Below, in pieces: positions 29,250-38,835 of a DNA stretch of 64,000 nucleotides. Position 1 is the first letter of the stretch. Each line of letters opens with the position of its first letter. The notes beneath the pieces were generated by a model. The model had not been told where the DNA came from. It saw only the letters and a program-made list of their open reading frames with translations, and ran no database searches. The position numbers were made by a program, and so were the translations under genes. Source of the DNA: Gemmatimonadota bacterium (GTDB lineage Bacteria > JAAXHH01); contig JAPPBT010000083.1 in the NCBI GenBank assembly GCA_026702745.1, positions 62,001 to 126,000 on the forward strand, written 5' to 3'.

Positions 29250-31616
29250 ATGACCATCCTGAACCGCAAGGTATTCCGCGAACTGGCGCGCATGCGAGGC
29301 CAGGTCATCGCCATCACGCTGGTGATGGCCTGCGGGATCATGGTCTACGTTTCGTCGCGCCACACCTATATCGCCCTGCTGGAGTCGCAGGAATCCTACT
29401 ATACCAAGTACCGTTTCGCCGACGTGTTCGCCGGCATCAAGCGTGCGCCGGCGCCTGTCGCGGAGCGCATCGGCCGGATACCGGGGGTTTCGAGCGTCCG
29501 CACCCGAATCGTGATGGACGTGAACCTGGATGTGCCCGGCCTGAATGAACCCGCGATCGGCCGACTGGTTTCCATGCCCGAAGTGCGCAGGCCCGTGCTC
29601 AACGACCTGGCGATCCAGGAGGGCCGCTACCCGGCGATCGGCCGGCCCGAAGAGGTGATCATCAGCGAAGCCTTCGCCCTGGCCAACGGCCTGGCGCCGG
29701 ACGACTGGATCGGGGCGGTCATAAACGGTCGGAGGAAGGCGTTGCGCGTCGTGGGCATCGGCCTGTCGCCCGAATACGTCTACGAAGTGCAGGGATCCGG
29801 TTCCATCTTCCCGGACAACCTGCGCTTCGGCGTGATCTGGATGAGCCGGGACGCCCTCGGCGCCGCCTTCGACATGGAGGGCGGGTTCAACGATCTCTCG
29901 GTCGCCCTTTCGCCGGAGGCGCGCGAGCGGGACGTGATCGACCGCATGGACCTCATTCTCGAACCCTATGGGAGTGCGGGCGCCATCGGCCGGGGCAGCC
30001 AGATCTCCCACAAGTTCCTTTCGGACGAGATCCTGGGCCTGAGCGTATCCAGCAACGTCACGCCGGCCATCTTCCTAGGGATCGCGGCGATTCTGCTGCA
30101 CATCGTGTTCTCCCGCATGGTGCGGGCCCAGCGGGACCAGATCGCCATCATGAAGGCCTTCGGCTACCGCAACCTGTCGATCGGATGGCACTATCTGAAA
30201 TTCGCCTTCCTGGCCGTATCCGGCGGGACCCTTCTCGGCATCGTGGGCGGCTTCTGGATCGGCCGGCCGCTCACCGGCATGTACCAGGCATATTACCGTT
30301 TCCCCGACCTGGTCTACGAGCTGCACGCCGACGTCATCACCCTTTCCGCGGTGATCAGTGTTTCCGCCGCGTTGGCGGGCACCCTGCACGCCCTCCGCGC
30401 GGCCATGGCCCTGCCACCCGCAGAAGCGATGCGGCCGGAGTCTCCACCCCACTTCAGGCCGCTCGCAATGGAACGCATGGGCCTGCACCGGATGCTCTCG
30501 CCGGTCTGGCGGATGATCTTCCGCAACATGGAACGGAGGCCGGCCAGAACGATGCTCTCCGCCTTCGGCATCGCCATGTCGGTGGCGATCCTGGTCATGG
30601 GGCGTTTTACCTTCGACTCCATTGAATACATGATCGACTACCAGTTCCGCACGGTACAGCGCGATGACGCGGCCGTCGTCTTCGCGGGTCCCCGTCCCGC
30701 GAGTGCCCGGTTCGAACTGGCCCATCTGCCCGGTGTCGTCCGCTCCGAGCCGTACCGCGCAGTGCCCGTCCGGCTTCGTGCCGGTCATCTGGTGAAGCAG
30801 ACCGCCATAACGGGACTAGATCCGGCCGGAGAACTGAGGCAGCTGATCGACCGGGACGGCCGGGTGCAGTCCCTGCCGCCGGAGGGTATCGTGCTGAACA
30901 AAACGCTGGCAGACCTCCTGGCGGTTCGTGAGGGCGATATGCTCGCCGTGGAAGTCCAGGAAGGGTCGAGAATGCAGGGCAGCCTGCCGGTAACCCTGAT
31001 CGTCGACGAGTTGATCGGCACCACCGCGTACATGGACAGCCGCGCACTGAACCGGTTCCTGGGCGAAGGCCGCACGATCTCCGGCGCCTATCTCTCCGTG
31101 GACCCGCTCCGGGCGGCCGAGTTGTACAGCACATTGAAAGAGACACCGGCCGTGGCGGGTGTCGCCGTCCGCGAGGCCGTGATCAAGGGCTTCGAAGATA
31201 CCATCGCCGAAAGCACAAACGCCACCACGTTCACGCTGACCATTTTCGCGTGCGTCATCGCCTGCGGCATGGTCTACAACGGCGCCCGCATCGCCCTGGC
31301 GGAACGAAATCGGGAAATGGCCAGCCTGCGGGTGCTCGGGTTCACCGAGCGGGAGATATCGGTCGTCCTCCTGGGTGAGCAGGCCATCATCACCCTTTTT
31401 TCGATACCGATTGGATTTCTGATCGGTTGGGCATTATGTTATCTTGCCGTGGACGCCACCGCCCAGGAGCTCTTCCGGATGCCGTTGGTCATCACCGGAA
31501 AGACCTACGCGTTTGCCTTCCTGGTCGTCACCGCCGCGGCCGTGGCGTCCGCGTACATCGTCCACCGGAAACTGCGATACCTGGATCTGGTCGGAGTGCT
31601 CAAGACCCAGGAATAA
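29250..31616 (+). CDS. ABC transporter permease, FtsX/MacB (DevC-like) type
   Basis: A 788-residue membrane protein. It has an N-terminal membrane helix (GQVIAITLVMACGIMVYVSS), a periplasmic domain (residues about 45-265), an FtsX segment with three helices (ending near residue 395), a second periplasmic domain after MERRPARTMLSAFGIAMS, and a final three-helix FtsX segment (about 665-780). This duplicated layout occurs in mechanotransmission-type ABC systems that move substrates from membrane or periplasm to adaptor and outer-membrane channels. It lies between its ATPase and an HlyD-type adaptor. Confidence 0.9.
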   Translation: MTILNRKVFRELARMRGQVIAITLVMACGIMVYVSSRHTYIALLESQESYYTKYRFADVFAGIKRAPAPVAERIGRIPGVSSVRTRIVMDVNLDVPGLNEPAIGRLVSMPEVRRPVLNDLAIQEGRYPAIGRPEEVIISEAFALANGLAPDDWIGAVINGRRKALRVVGIGLSPEYVYEVQGSGSIFPDNLRFGVIWMSRDALGAAFDMEGGFNDLSVALSPEARERDVIDRMDLILEPYGSAGAIGRGSQISHKFLSDEILGLSVSSNVTPAIFLGIAAILLHIVFSRMVRAQRDQIAIMKAFGYRNLSIGWHYLKFAFLAVSGGTLLGIVGGFWIGRPLTGMYQAYYRFPDLVYELHADVITLSAVISVSAALAGTLHALRAAMALPPAEAMRPESPPHFRPLAMERMGLHRMLSPVWRMIFRNMERRPARTMLSAFGIAMSVAILVMGRFTFDSIEYMIDYQFRTVQRDDAAVVFAGPRPASARFELAHLPGVVRSEPYRAVPVRLRAGHLVKQTAITGLDPAGELRQLIDRDGRVQSLPPEGIVLNKTLADLLAVREGDMLAVEVQEGSRMQGSLPVTLIVDELIGTTAYMDSRALNRFLGEGRTISGAYLSVDPLRAAELYSTLKETPAVAGVAVREAVIKGFEDTIAESTNATTFTLTIFACVIACGMVYNGARIALAERNREMASLRVLGFTEREISVVLLGEQAIITLFSIPIGFLIGWALCYLAVDATAQELFRMPLVITGKTYAFAFLVVTAAAVASAYIVHRKLRYLDLVGVLKTQE

Positions 31617-31629
31617 CTGTGAGACCGTC

Positions 31630-32811
31630 ATGAAAATACGTCGCAAGCACATCATCTCCTTCGTGGTCCTCGCCATCGTCCTGGTCCTCCTCGTCCGCGC
31701 GTTCATGCCGGCGCCGGTCCTGGTCGACTCGGCCACCGCAGAGATAGGCCCCCTGCGGGTGACGATCAGCGAGGAAGGCAGGACCCGCGTAAGGCAGCGC
31801 TACCTGATCACGGCCCCGGCGTCCGGCCGGCTGGCGCGACCGGCGCTGAATGAAGGGGACCGGGTCGGCCAGGGCGATGAACTGGCGCGCATCACGCCTA
31901 CACCCCTCGGTTCCCGCGAGTCCGCGGAGGCCCGCGCCCGGATCGAGACGGCCCAGGCACTGGTCCGCGAGGCCGAGGCGAATGTCGCCCGTGCGCGGGT
32001 GGAACAGGAAGAAGCGGCCCGCGGCCGGGACAGAGCGGAACAGCTCGCCGCGAGCGGAAGCATCTCGAGGGAACGCCTGGAGCGCGCGGTGCACGAGGCA
32101 ACGGTTGCCGAACGGTCCCTGGAGTCCTCCCTCTTCCGCCACCGGGCGGCCGTCTCCGAACACGAGGTCGCCCAGGCGGCGCTTCTTGCGCTGCAGGAGG
32201 AGCGCGGCGACGCCAGGGCCATTCTCTCCATCGCGGCGCCGGTCGGCGGCCGGGTGCTGCGCCTGTTCGAAGAAAGCGAACGGGTCGTCGCCGCGGGTAC
32301 GCCCCTGCTGGAAGTGGGCGATCCGGGCGACATGGAGGTTACGATCGATGTGTTGTCCACCGACGCCGTAAGGGTCGCCGTCGGGCAGACGGTTCTGATC
32401 GAAGAGTGGGGCGGCCCCGATCCCCTCTCCGGCAAGGTGAGCCGTGTCGAGCCGGCCGCGTTCACGCGCGTGTCCGCGCTGGGCGTGGACGAACAGCGAG
32501 TCAACGTCATCGTGGACCTGGACGAAACGCCGGTGGAAATGGGCGATGGGTACCGCGTCACGGGACGGATCGTCGTCTGGGAGAATGAGGACGTGCTCAA
32601 GATCCCTTCCAGCGCCCTGTTCAGAATAGGCGAAAGCTGGGGGGTCTTCGTCATCGAAGAAAGCGTCGCGATGTCGCGGGAAGTATCGGTGGGACAGCGT
32701 AACGGGATCGAGGCCGAGATCCTGGATGGCCTGTCGGCCGGCGACCCCGTCATTCTGCATCCCAACCCCCGCATCGCGGACGGGGTCGGTGTCGAGACCC
32801 GGACGGACTGA
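31630..32811 (+). CDS. HlyD/RND-type periplasmic adaptor subunit
   Basis: A 393-residue membrane fusion protein. It has an N-terminal anchor (IISFVVLAIVLVLLVRAFM), a lipoyl half-motif (ITAPASGRLARPALNEGDRV), a coiled-coil hairpin rich in Ala, Glu and Arg (about residues 95-200), the second lipoyl half (ILSIAAPVGGRVLRLFEES) and beta-barrel domains at the C-terminus. The start at 31630 is chosen because it overlaps the end of the upstream operon properly and begins with a membrane anchor. It should link the ABC permease to an outer-membrane channel; no TolC gene is in this window. Confidence 0.9.
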   Translation: MKIRRKHIISFVVLAIVLVLLVRAFMPAPVLVDSATAEIGPLRVTISEEGRTRVRQRYLITAPASGRLARPALNEGDRVGQGDELARITPTPLGSRESAEARARIETAQALVREAEANVARARVEQEEAARGRDRAEQLAASGSISRERLERAVHEATVAERSLESSLFRHRAAVSEHEVAQAALLALQEERGDARAILSIAAPVGGRVLRLFEESERVVAAGTPLLEVGDPGDMEVTIDVLSTDAVRVAVGQTVLIEEWGGPDPLSGKVSRVEPAAFTRVSALGVDEQRVNVIVDLDETPVEMGDGYRVTGRIVVWENEDVLKIPSSALFRIGESWGVFVIEESVAMSREVSVGQRNGIEAEILDGLSAGDPVILHPNPRIADGVGVETRTD

Positions 32812-32841
32812 AGCCGTGGAGAGGAATCACGGGAATTGGAG

Positions 32842-33726
32842 ATGGAGAAGCGCACCGGCTTCGTCGAGGCAAACGACGGCGTTCGACTCTACTATGAAGA
32901 CACAGGAATCGGGAAGCCCGTCATCCTGATCCACGGCGGCGGGTTGAGCCTGGGTTGGTGGCGCAAACAGGTTCCGGCCCTCAGCCAACGATTCCGGGTC
33001 ATTGCCGCCGACACCCGGGGCAACGGCCGGTCCGACAAGACCCCGTGGGGCCACCGCACGGCCCGGTACGCCATGGACGTGCGCCAGATCATCGAGACGC
33101 TCGATCTCGATGAAGTTACCCTCGTGGGATGGTCCATCGGTGCCCGGACCGTCCTTTCCTACATCGAACTCTTCCGTAATTACCGGCTCAATGGTGTTGT
33201 GCTGGTGGACGAAGTACCCAGCATCGAAGTCCATAGTCCGCCTGATCCGCCCGATGCCGACGCCGAGCCCGATGCCGACGCCGAGCCCGATGCCGACGCC
33301 GAGCCCGACGCCGAACCCGAAACCAGACCTGGATCCGTGACCGACGCTCCGCCTGAGGACGAGACCGAGCGCAAGCGCCGGCAACTTCGGGATATGTTCG
33401 TCTCCCTGGACGTCCCGGACGCCGAACTGGACGTGCTGCTGGAGGAAAGCAGGGAGAACACGCCAGCCCAGGGAGTCACCCTCGGCCCCGATTACCAGGC
33501 GCAGGACTGGCGTCCCATGCTGCCATCCATCGACCTCCCGGTCCTGATCACCACGGGCGGCAAAAGCGGTGCTTACCCGGGCTGCAAGTACATGAACGAA
33601 CACATCCCGGGTGCGCGCATGGAAGTCTTCGAGGACAGCGGCCACGCGCTGTTCTACGAGGAACCCGACCGGTTTAACGCCGTCGTCACAGCGTTCGTGG
33701 ACGGGCTGCATCCGGACGCGACCTGA
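32842..33726 (+). CDS. Alpha/beta hydrolase with acidic repeat insertion
   Basis: A 294-residue alpha/beta-hydrolase. The oxyanion region is VILIHGGGLSLGWW, the nucleophile elbow GWSIGAR (Ser about residue 100), and the catalytic His lies in SGHALFYEEPDRF near the C-terminus. Between core and cap is an unusual run of Asp-Ala-Asp-Ala-Glu-Pro repeats (about residues 138-160) encoded by an 18-bp tandem repeat. The insert sits in the cap region where length varies in this family, so the enzyme may remain active. Substrate unknown. Confidence 0.85.
   Translation: MEKRTGFVEANDGVRLYYEDTGIGKPVILIHGGGLSLGWWRKQVPALSQRFRVIAADTRGNGRSDKTPWGHRTARYAMDVRQIIETLDLDEVTLVGWSIGARTVLSYIELFRNYRLNGVVLVDEVPSIEVHSPPDPPDADAEPDADAEPDADAEPDAEPETRPGSVTDAPPEDETERKRRQLRDMFVSLDVPDAELDVLLEESRENTPAQGVTLGPDYQAQDWRPMLPSIDLPVLITTGGKSGAYPGCKYMNEHIPGARMEVFEDSGHALFYEEPDRFNAVVTAFVDGLHPDAT
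33253..33318 (+). repeat. 18-bp coding tandem repeat in the hydrolase cap
   Basis: Three perfect 18-base units (GATGCCGACGCCGAGCCC) followed by a partial diverged unit, in frame inside the hydrolase gene and encoding DADAEP. Perfect identity between units indicates recent expansion by slippage. Confidence 0.95.
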
Positions 33727-33778
33727 TCCGGTCGGATGCGCATGACGCATCCCCAGCCCGCCGACTGTACTCACCCGT

Positions 33779-34966
33779 TTATGCCTTGCGCGTTTCGGGG
33801 ATGAACCGCCATATGATGAACCCCATGGCAAGCATGCCCGTACCTCCGATCACAGAACTGAGCACGTAACCGACCTCGGTATAGACGACGCCCGCGACCG
33901 CGCTGCACAATCCCATGGCCAGTTGGCCGGTGGCGATACTCAGGCTCATCAGCGAACCGCGCCGCTGCGCCGGCACGATCTCGGACAGCAGCGCCTGGAG
34001 GGGACCCATGCGGCCCGACACGAGTACCATGATGGCGAAAAAGAGCGGGTAGGCGATCCAGAAATCCGTCATGATGGCCGTCGTAAGGGTCATGAGGACG
34101 AAGAGCCCCAGGCAGCCGCCCACGACCAGCACTTTCCGGCCGATCCGGTCCGAAAGGCGTCCGGCCCAGGGTCCCACGATGACGCTGGCGATGCCGGCGA
34201 CCACGAACAGTGAAGCCACCTCGTCGTTCGTCACTCCGAAAGTCTCCTTGATCCATACGACCAGGTAGATCACGTAGAAGGCGATCCCCGAGAACATCAC
34301 ACTGTAGGCGCCGACTGCCGCCGCGGTCGACGGCGTCGTGAACAGGGACGCGTAGTGCCTGACGACTGATCCGATCGAAGACAGGCGCGCCCGGGCCACG
34401 GCCGGCTGCAGGGCCAGCCTCCAGACCAGGACAAATGAAAGCACCATGGGCGCCGCGAAACAAACGAAAGGCGCGGCAAAGCCGAATCGGTCGGCCAGGA
34501 TCGTTCCACCCGGAATGCCCACGATCTGTCCCACGGCTACGGCGGTCATGACCACGCCGTTGGCCCAGCCCCGCCGCTCCGGCGGAAAATGATCCCCGAT
34601 ATAGGCCGGCGCGACGCCGCTGAGGATGCCGGCGGCCATGCCGGACAATGACCGGATAAGCAACAGGGAAGCAAAGTCCGTAACGAAGCTGTGCATGAAA
34701 AGGGTCACGCACATGGCCCCGGTGCCGATCATGAGGATACGTCTCCTGCCCATCGCGTCCGAAAGCGGACCGGTGACCAGCGCGCACAGCCCGAGCATGA
34801 CCGAATAGACCGAGACCAGTGCGCCGAGGTATTCCCTGGGCACGTCGAACTGCTCCTCCACGATGGGCAGTATCGGCGTCATGATGATCGTCTGGCTGCT
34901 CGCGGCGAACATCATGAACCAGAGCGCCAGCAGGATGCTAATGTCGGCGAAAGTACTCGGTCGCAT
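33779..34966 (-). CDS. Major facilitator superfamily transporter
   Basis: A 395-residue protein with about 12 membrane helices. The loop 2-3 motif A is variant (GPLSDAMGRRRIL, about residue 62) and is echoed in the second half (GRLSDRIGRKVLV, about 270), both typical of drug:H+ antiporter-like MFS proteins. The start of the first helix (LLALWFMMFAASSQTIIMTPILP) fits the DHA1 group. No substrate can be inferred. It is the last high-GC gene before the AT-rich island. Confidence 0.88.
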   Translation of the reverse strand: MRPSTFADISILLALWFMMFAASSQTIIMTPILPIVEEQFDVPREYLGALVSVYSVMLGLCALVTGPLSDAMGRRRILMIGTGAMCVTLFMHSFVTDFASLLLIRSLSGMAAGILSGVAPAYIGDHFPPERRGWANGVVMTAVAVGQIVGIPGGTILADRFGFAAPFVCFAAPMVLSFVLVWRLALQPAVARARLSSIGSVVRHYASLFTTPSTAAAVGAYSVMFSGIAFYVIYLVVWIKETFGVTNDEVASLFVVAGIASVIVGPWAGRLSDRIGRKVLVVGGCLGLFVLMTLTTAIMTDFWIAYPLFFAIMVLVSGRMGPLQALLSEIVPAQRRGSLMSLSIATGQLAMGLCSAVAGVVYTEVGYVLSSVIGGTGMLAMGFIIWRFIPETRKA

Positions 34967-35938
34967 TGGGCCAAAGTCGGTGCCTTCCTGAGCGCATGAT
35001 ATTATGGTTAGGAGTTTAAGTTGTTATAATATAATTCTTAAAGTAGTTACCTTGCTTGCTCACTAGTTGCTCTGTCGTTGCCCAGGAAAGCGCGGTTATC
35101 CTGATGCCAAAGCCGATTACGCCTGTAGTGGATTAGCGTGGGATGGATGTATCGTTCACGGGCTAACTGACAGACAGGTTTGCCTGTATCGGCTTCCTGT
35201 AGAACCTAAAGCATGAATCGCGAGAAAACTGACGACGGCTCGAAAACTGACGACGGCTCGAAAACTGACGACGGCTCAATGTACTGGCGTGCCTCGTAGA
35301 TCAGAAAGAAACCAAACTCTGAGTCCCGCTCAAGGGTGCGGTACAGGAACGAAACTTCACGAAGTCTATGTATATTCTAGACTACGTTGCAAATTCCATA
35401 TTCACCTAACGGTAAGCCTGTTCATTCTGAGATCAATCAGAAGTAAACAGTTTAATCTGATATATTTGCAATCAGTTAGCAATTGAGAGGCGGGCCTTGC
35501 GTTCCGGTTCGCAGCTCGTTGGCATGTAATTTGCGAAATGTGGATGTTGTACGCAATGGTGTAGTCCCCTTCTAGTACAAATTGCAATGAAGAAGGCTTC
35601 TCGGTACATTGGGTGAGTGTATCTTCGATAATGAACGTGCTCTTTATTGCACGGACCCTTATGATGAAGTAAGTATCTACCACGCAAGGCAAGAAAAAGC
35701 GGGCATCTACCCGTTTGTCGAATGAAGTCGAACGCATGTTCAACACGGGATCTGGATATGCGTCTTTCGCTGACCTGGGTGTATATTTTGATCGGTTTAG
35801 ACCGTTGGGCGAAGTGCTTAAAACGCAGTAGCGGCTCGTAGCGGTGCGCGGTAGGGCCCGCAAGGAAGACTACAGCAAATTGGCCGGGATCTTGGAAAGC
35901 GACCAGGTTCGTGTTGGACCTCGTCTGACCTGGTCATA
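34967..35938. other. Island left border: non-coding, decayed sequence
   Basis: Nearly 1 kb without a convincing gene. Base composition drops in GC here compared with the preceding genes. The open frames on both strands are short, lack ribosome-binding sites and show no family features. A TTATAATATAATTC stretch near 35021 could serve as a promoter. From about 35690 the plus strand has gene-like fragments broken by stops, leading into the transposase relic that follows. Confidence 0.5.
35224..35277. repeat. 18-bp intergenic tandem repeat, three copies
   Basis: Three identical consecutive units of GAAAACTGACGACGGCTC in the non-coding border region. No gene or known regulatory site is associated. 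Confidence 0.95.
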
Positions 35939-36370
35939 GACAGCAAGTTCTTCAAGGGGAAACAGATACTCGTCTGCCTAGATCTCACTTTCGATAAGCA
36001 AAGGATTTCCATAGGTTTCGAGCAATCGGAAACGGAGAATGAAGGGGTCGCCTAGCAGCAACTTGGCAAGCTTGTAGAGTGCGGCACGCACGTAGAGTGC
36101 GGCACGCACTTAGATCAGGGCGCCTGCGCCGCCTCGGATCCCTCCGTGGCAACAGCCTTGGACGGTGGCCTCGAAGAAACACTCACCGTGTATGGTTTGG
36201 GCATGAGGACCTTTCTCAAACACGGCCTCATAACTACCAACGGCATCGAATCTATAAACAGTTCGTTCGTCAAGAGGACCCAAAACGTCATTTACGATGG
36301 ACCACTGCAACCACAGTCGTCGCTGAAATAGCCGCCGGCTTCACGGACATAGACCCCCACACTCAGCGAG
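35939..36370 (+). pseudogene. IS256-family transposase relic
   Basis: Plus-strand pieces match successive parts of IS256/mutator-type transposases in the correct order but in different frames. They are DSKFFKGKQILVCLDL with GFEQSETENEG (the catalytic-core strand followed by the TEN block), then GGLEETLTVYGLG, then TTNGIESINSSFVKRT, and after a frame change RWTTATTVVAEIAAGF. Stops and frameshifts separate the blocks, and an 18-bp direct duplication occurs at about 36075-36110. The element is dead; its terminal inverted repeats were not identified. Confidence 0.8.
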
Positions 36371-36527
36371 GTCATACACCGTGAACTCGAGATCGTTCCG
36401 AGGTGATGAACGCATAGCCTCGCTCAGCACGGGAGTCAGTTTAGTTTCATCTGGAAACGAGGCTTGACCCGTTTATAGCAAACCGTCGTTGCGCACTGTA
36501 ACAACTTTTATGAAAGGCGTATTTAAA

Positions 36528-36770
36528 ATGAGAAAAACCTATTTTTTCACTCGGTGGTTGCCCGCCATCTTGTTGATTGGCAGCCTCGCTTTCGCCGGAT
36601 ATACTGTGATCATTTGGTTGCTCTGGCCGTGGGTTGTACCCGATCTGTTTCCCGGAGCTGTGAGTAGCGGACTTATTGCTGCGTCATTGTCTTGGACAAC
36701 TGCTATGAAAACCGCTGTTACTTTTGCCATATTGACGATGGTTTTTAGGAACGTGCATAACCGCCAGTGA
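36528..36770 (+). CDS. Small two-helix membrane protein, function unknown
   Basis: An 80-residue open frame starting MRKTYFFTRWLPAIL with two predicted membrane helices (WLPAILLIGSLAFAGYTVII and a second segment around AVTFAILTMVF). The ATG at 36528 is preferred over 36489 because an AAAGG sequence lies upstream. It sits alone between two transposase relics, so it could be a cargo gene or chance; I do not recognise a family. Confidence 0.4.
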   Translation: MRKTYFFTRWLPAILLIGSLAFAGYTVIIWLLWPWVVPDLFPGAVSSGLIAASLSWTTAMKTAVTFAILTMVFRNVHNRQ

Positions 36771-36892
36771 TATGTAAGATCAGGAGGATTAACCAGCGTT
36801 AATAGAGAATGAATTTCTATAGAACAGATCGATGTTTGGAATATGACTGAAAAGGTGGATTACGAAATATTTTCCGAGACAAGGTACACTTA

Positions 36893-37530
36893 ATGGTAGA
36901 TCTCGTTCGCTCCAGATGCAGTCCTGAAGCACTGGCCAAAGAGTTCCCGCTCAAACCATCCGCAACTGGTTTAGGCGACACGATCTGGATCAAGGCCGGC
37001 GAACCGATGGCCTGACTACCGGAGAATGGGCCGAACTGCCTCGCCCGCGCTGTGATAACAGGCAATTCAGGGTGCAACCGGAGATTCTAGCAATAGCCAC
37101 TGCCTGGTTGGTCCGGCAAACCGAGACTCGCCCGAGTCTTCTTGTTAATTGAGGCAAGCAAGCTAAACCTTCTATTCCGTTCGCCGGTTGTGTAAGGCTG
37201 TTGGACGTCTCCTTCATCGGCTACAACGGCTGGCTGGCTCATGAGGCCTGTGCCTTGAATAGGGCCGAGACGGTTTCATGGCTTCTATGCCGGATCCGCT
37301 TGATCCACCAACGCCTTCATGGTGCCTATTATGCGCCGCGTATCAATGCGAAATTCCGCGAGTTGGCATACATGTAGGACGTAAACGCATGGCCCACCTG
37401 ATTCGCAAGGCCGCTTTCAGCGCAAATAACGTCACAGCGCCATGCACACCACCTGACGTTCGCAGGCATCACCTTCGCTCATGCGCCGTAAGGTGCAAGA
37501 GCGAACGCGCCGTAACGCGCCGCTAGGTGT
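36893..37530 (+). pseudogene. IS3-family transposase relic (OrfA and start of OrfB)
   Basis: The first piece, MVDLVRSRCSPEALAKEF, matches the OrfA helix-turn-helix. After a frame change the sequence continues NWFRRHDLDQGRRTDGLTTG and EILAIATAWLVRQT, matching the rest of OrfA. Further on, RIRLIHQRLHGAYYAPRINA and, in another frame, GRKRMAHLIRKA match the N-terminal OrfB region (the helix-turn-helix before the DDE core). The catalytic core is missing. Multiple frameshifts and stops show long decay. Confidence 0.78.
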
Positions 37531-38835
37531 GCAGGCGGACCCTCACCAAGTGGCGTGGACGTTTTCTCCGTCAGGAGTTTTTCAGATTTTGCGTCTGCGA
37601 CGAGTCCAGACCTAGCCAGCTGCGTAAGCACGGGGACTAAAGGGTGAGGGTCGTGGTTGATGCGACGCTTCATCGCAAACAGCAATACAAATCGCACTGG
37701 AGCGCGAACTCACGCAGAGGAGGTGTCCGTGCCGTGTCACTTCCTCCTTCGGGTATGAAGGCCATCGGCATCAAGCCCTAATCAGTCCAGACTTTCAAGC
37801 TTTCTTTGAAACCCCGCTTCATCAGGGACGGTGCAGGAAATCGTAGGCTAGTACATGAACCCGCCGAATACGACCGTGGTTTCGTGTACGGACAAGAAGA
37901 GTCCGATTTAGGCCTTGGACCGCCCCGCCCTTCCTTTCCGATGATCTTCGGCTTTCCCGAGACCCTCACCCATGACTTCAAACGATTCAGCACGTCAGTT
38001 TACGCCGCCCTGACCCATTCATCAGTTGCGCACGGCGTGTATCGGCCTGTGTCGTCGATGGATGCTTGAAAGTGGGGAACTTAACGATCTGCTAGCTGTC
38101 GACGAGTGCTTCGTGCACGGTGTTGTAGGGTCAATCCAGGAAATCCGCCCTGGTTTCCGCCTTGTAGTATCTGACAGGCTCGACGGGTGCATATCCAAGC
38201 ATCTCGGAGAAGCCGTTGGGAATACGTGCGTGCAGGTACAGCAGCCGCTGCCCGACACCGGGGTTTGGAACTGAAGACATAATGATTTCTTGCTATTCGC
38301 AGGTGTAATTTTCAGTCGTGCGATCAAGCTCTGAAGGCAGCAGACTTCGTTTTATTCGTCTTACCTACTTTCATTCCGTATAATCCATGATATTGATTAT
38401 TAACATATGATAAAAATATCCACTTGACTGTTGTAATCACAGACATACAGATTATCGAATTTTGGGATGTAGTGCGTGCATGTCATTTTAAAAGCGCGTA
38501 TGTAATCACGTTATCCCTGTAGAAACTGACACGTTCGAATAGACCTGGTATGTAGTCATGCTTGCAAGACTGCCCATTCGTCGATCTATTGATGGTAGAT
38601 CAGTACCTGAGTTTCCCATCCCGCCAGTGTACACCTCTCCGTCTCGAAGTACACACAGGCCGGCGCAAGCGCATTTTCTTCTCAATCCAGCGGCCGAATT
38701 CTCAACCCTGTTTAGCCATTGGCTCTACATATGTCAGATATTCACGATCACCTGACCAACGCCGGTTATTACTCGGTCGTTACAAGTAAATTGTTGTTAC
38801 AAGCGTTCGAGGCCGGACCATACACGGGAGGTTGC
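37531..38835. other. Degenerate non-coding stretch upstream of the sigma-54 activator
   Basis: About 1.3 kb with only short, overlapping open frames on both strands and no recognisable family. A 49-codon minus-strand frame near 38130-38280 (beginning MSSVPNPGVGQRLLYLHARI) looks like a gene fragment but I cannot name it. The last few hundred bases (from about 38340) are strongly AT-rich and probably contain the promoter of the regulator gene. Confidence 0.45.

Noticed and set aside
35224-35277. Possible CRISPR array (three direct repeats)
   Set aside because: The 18-bp units are contiguous without spacers, so it is a simple tandem repeat. The same applies to the array at 63510.
35402-35863. 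A 153-codon minus-strand frame in the island border
   Set aside because: No homology features, no ribosome-binding site, and the composition fits random decayed sequence next to transposase relics.
37806-38274. Overlapping plus- and minus-strand frames of 80-100 codons
   Set aside because: They contradict each other, have no initiation signals and show no recognisable family; treated as non-coding or fragmentary.
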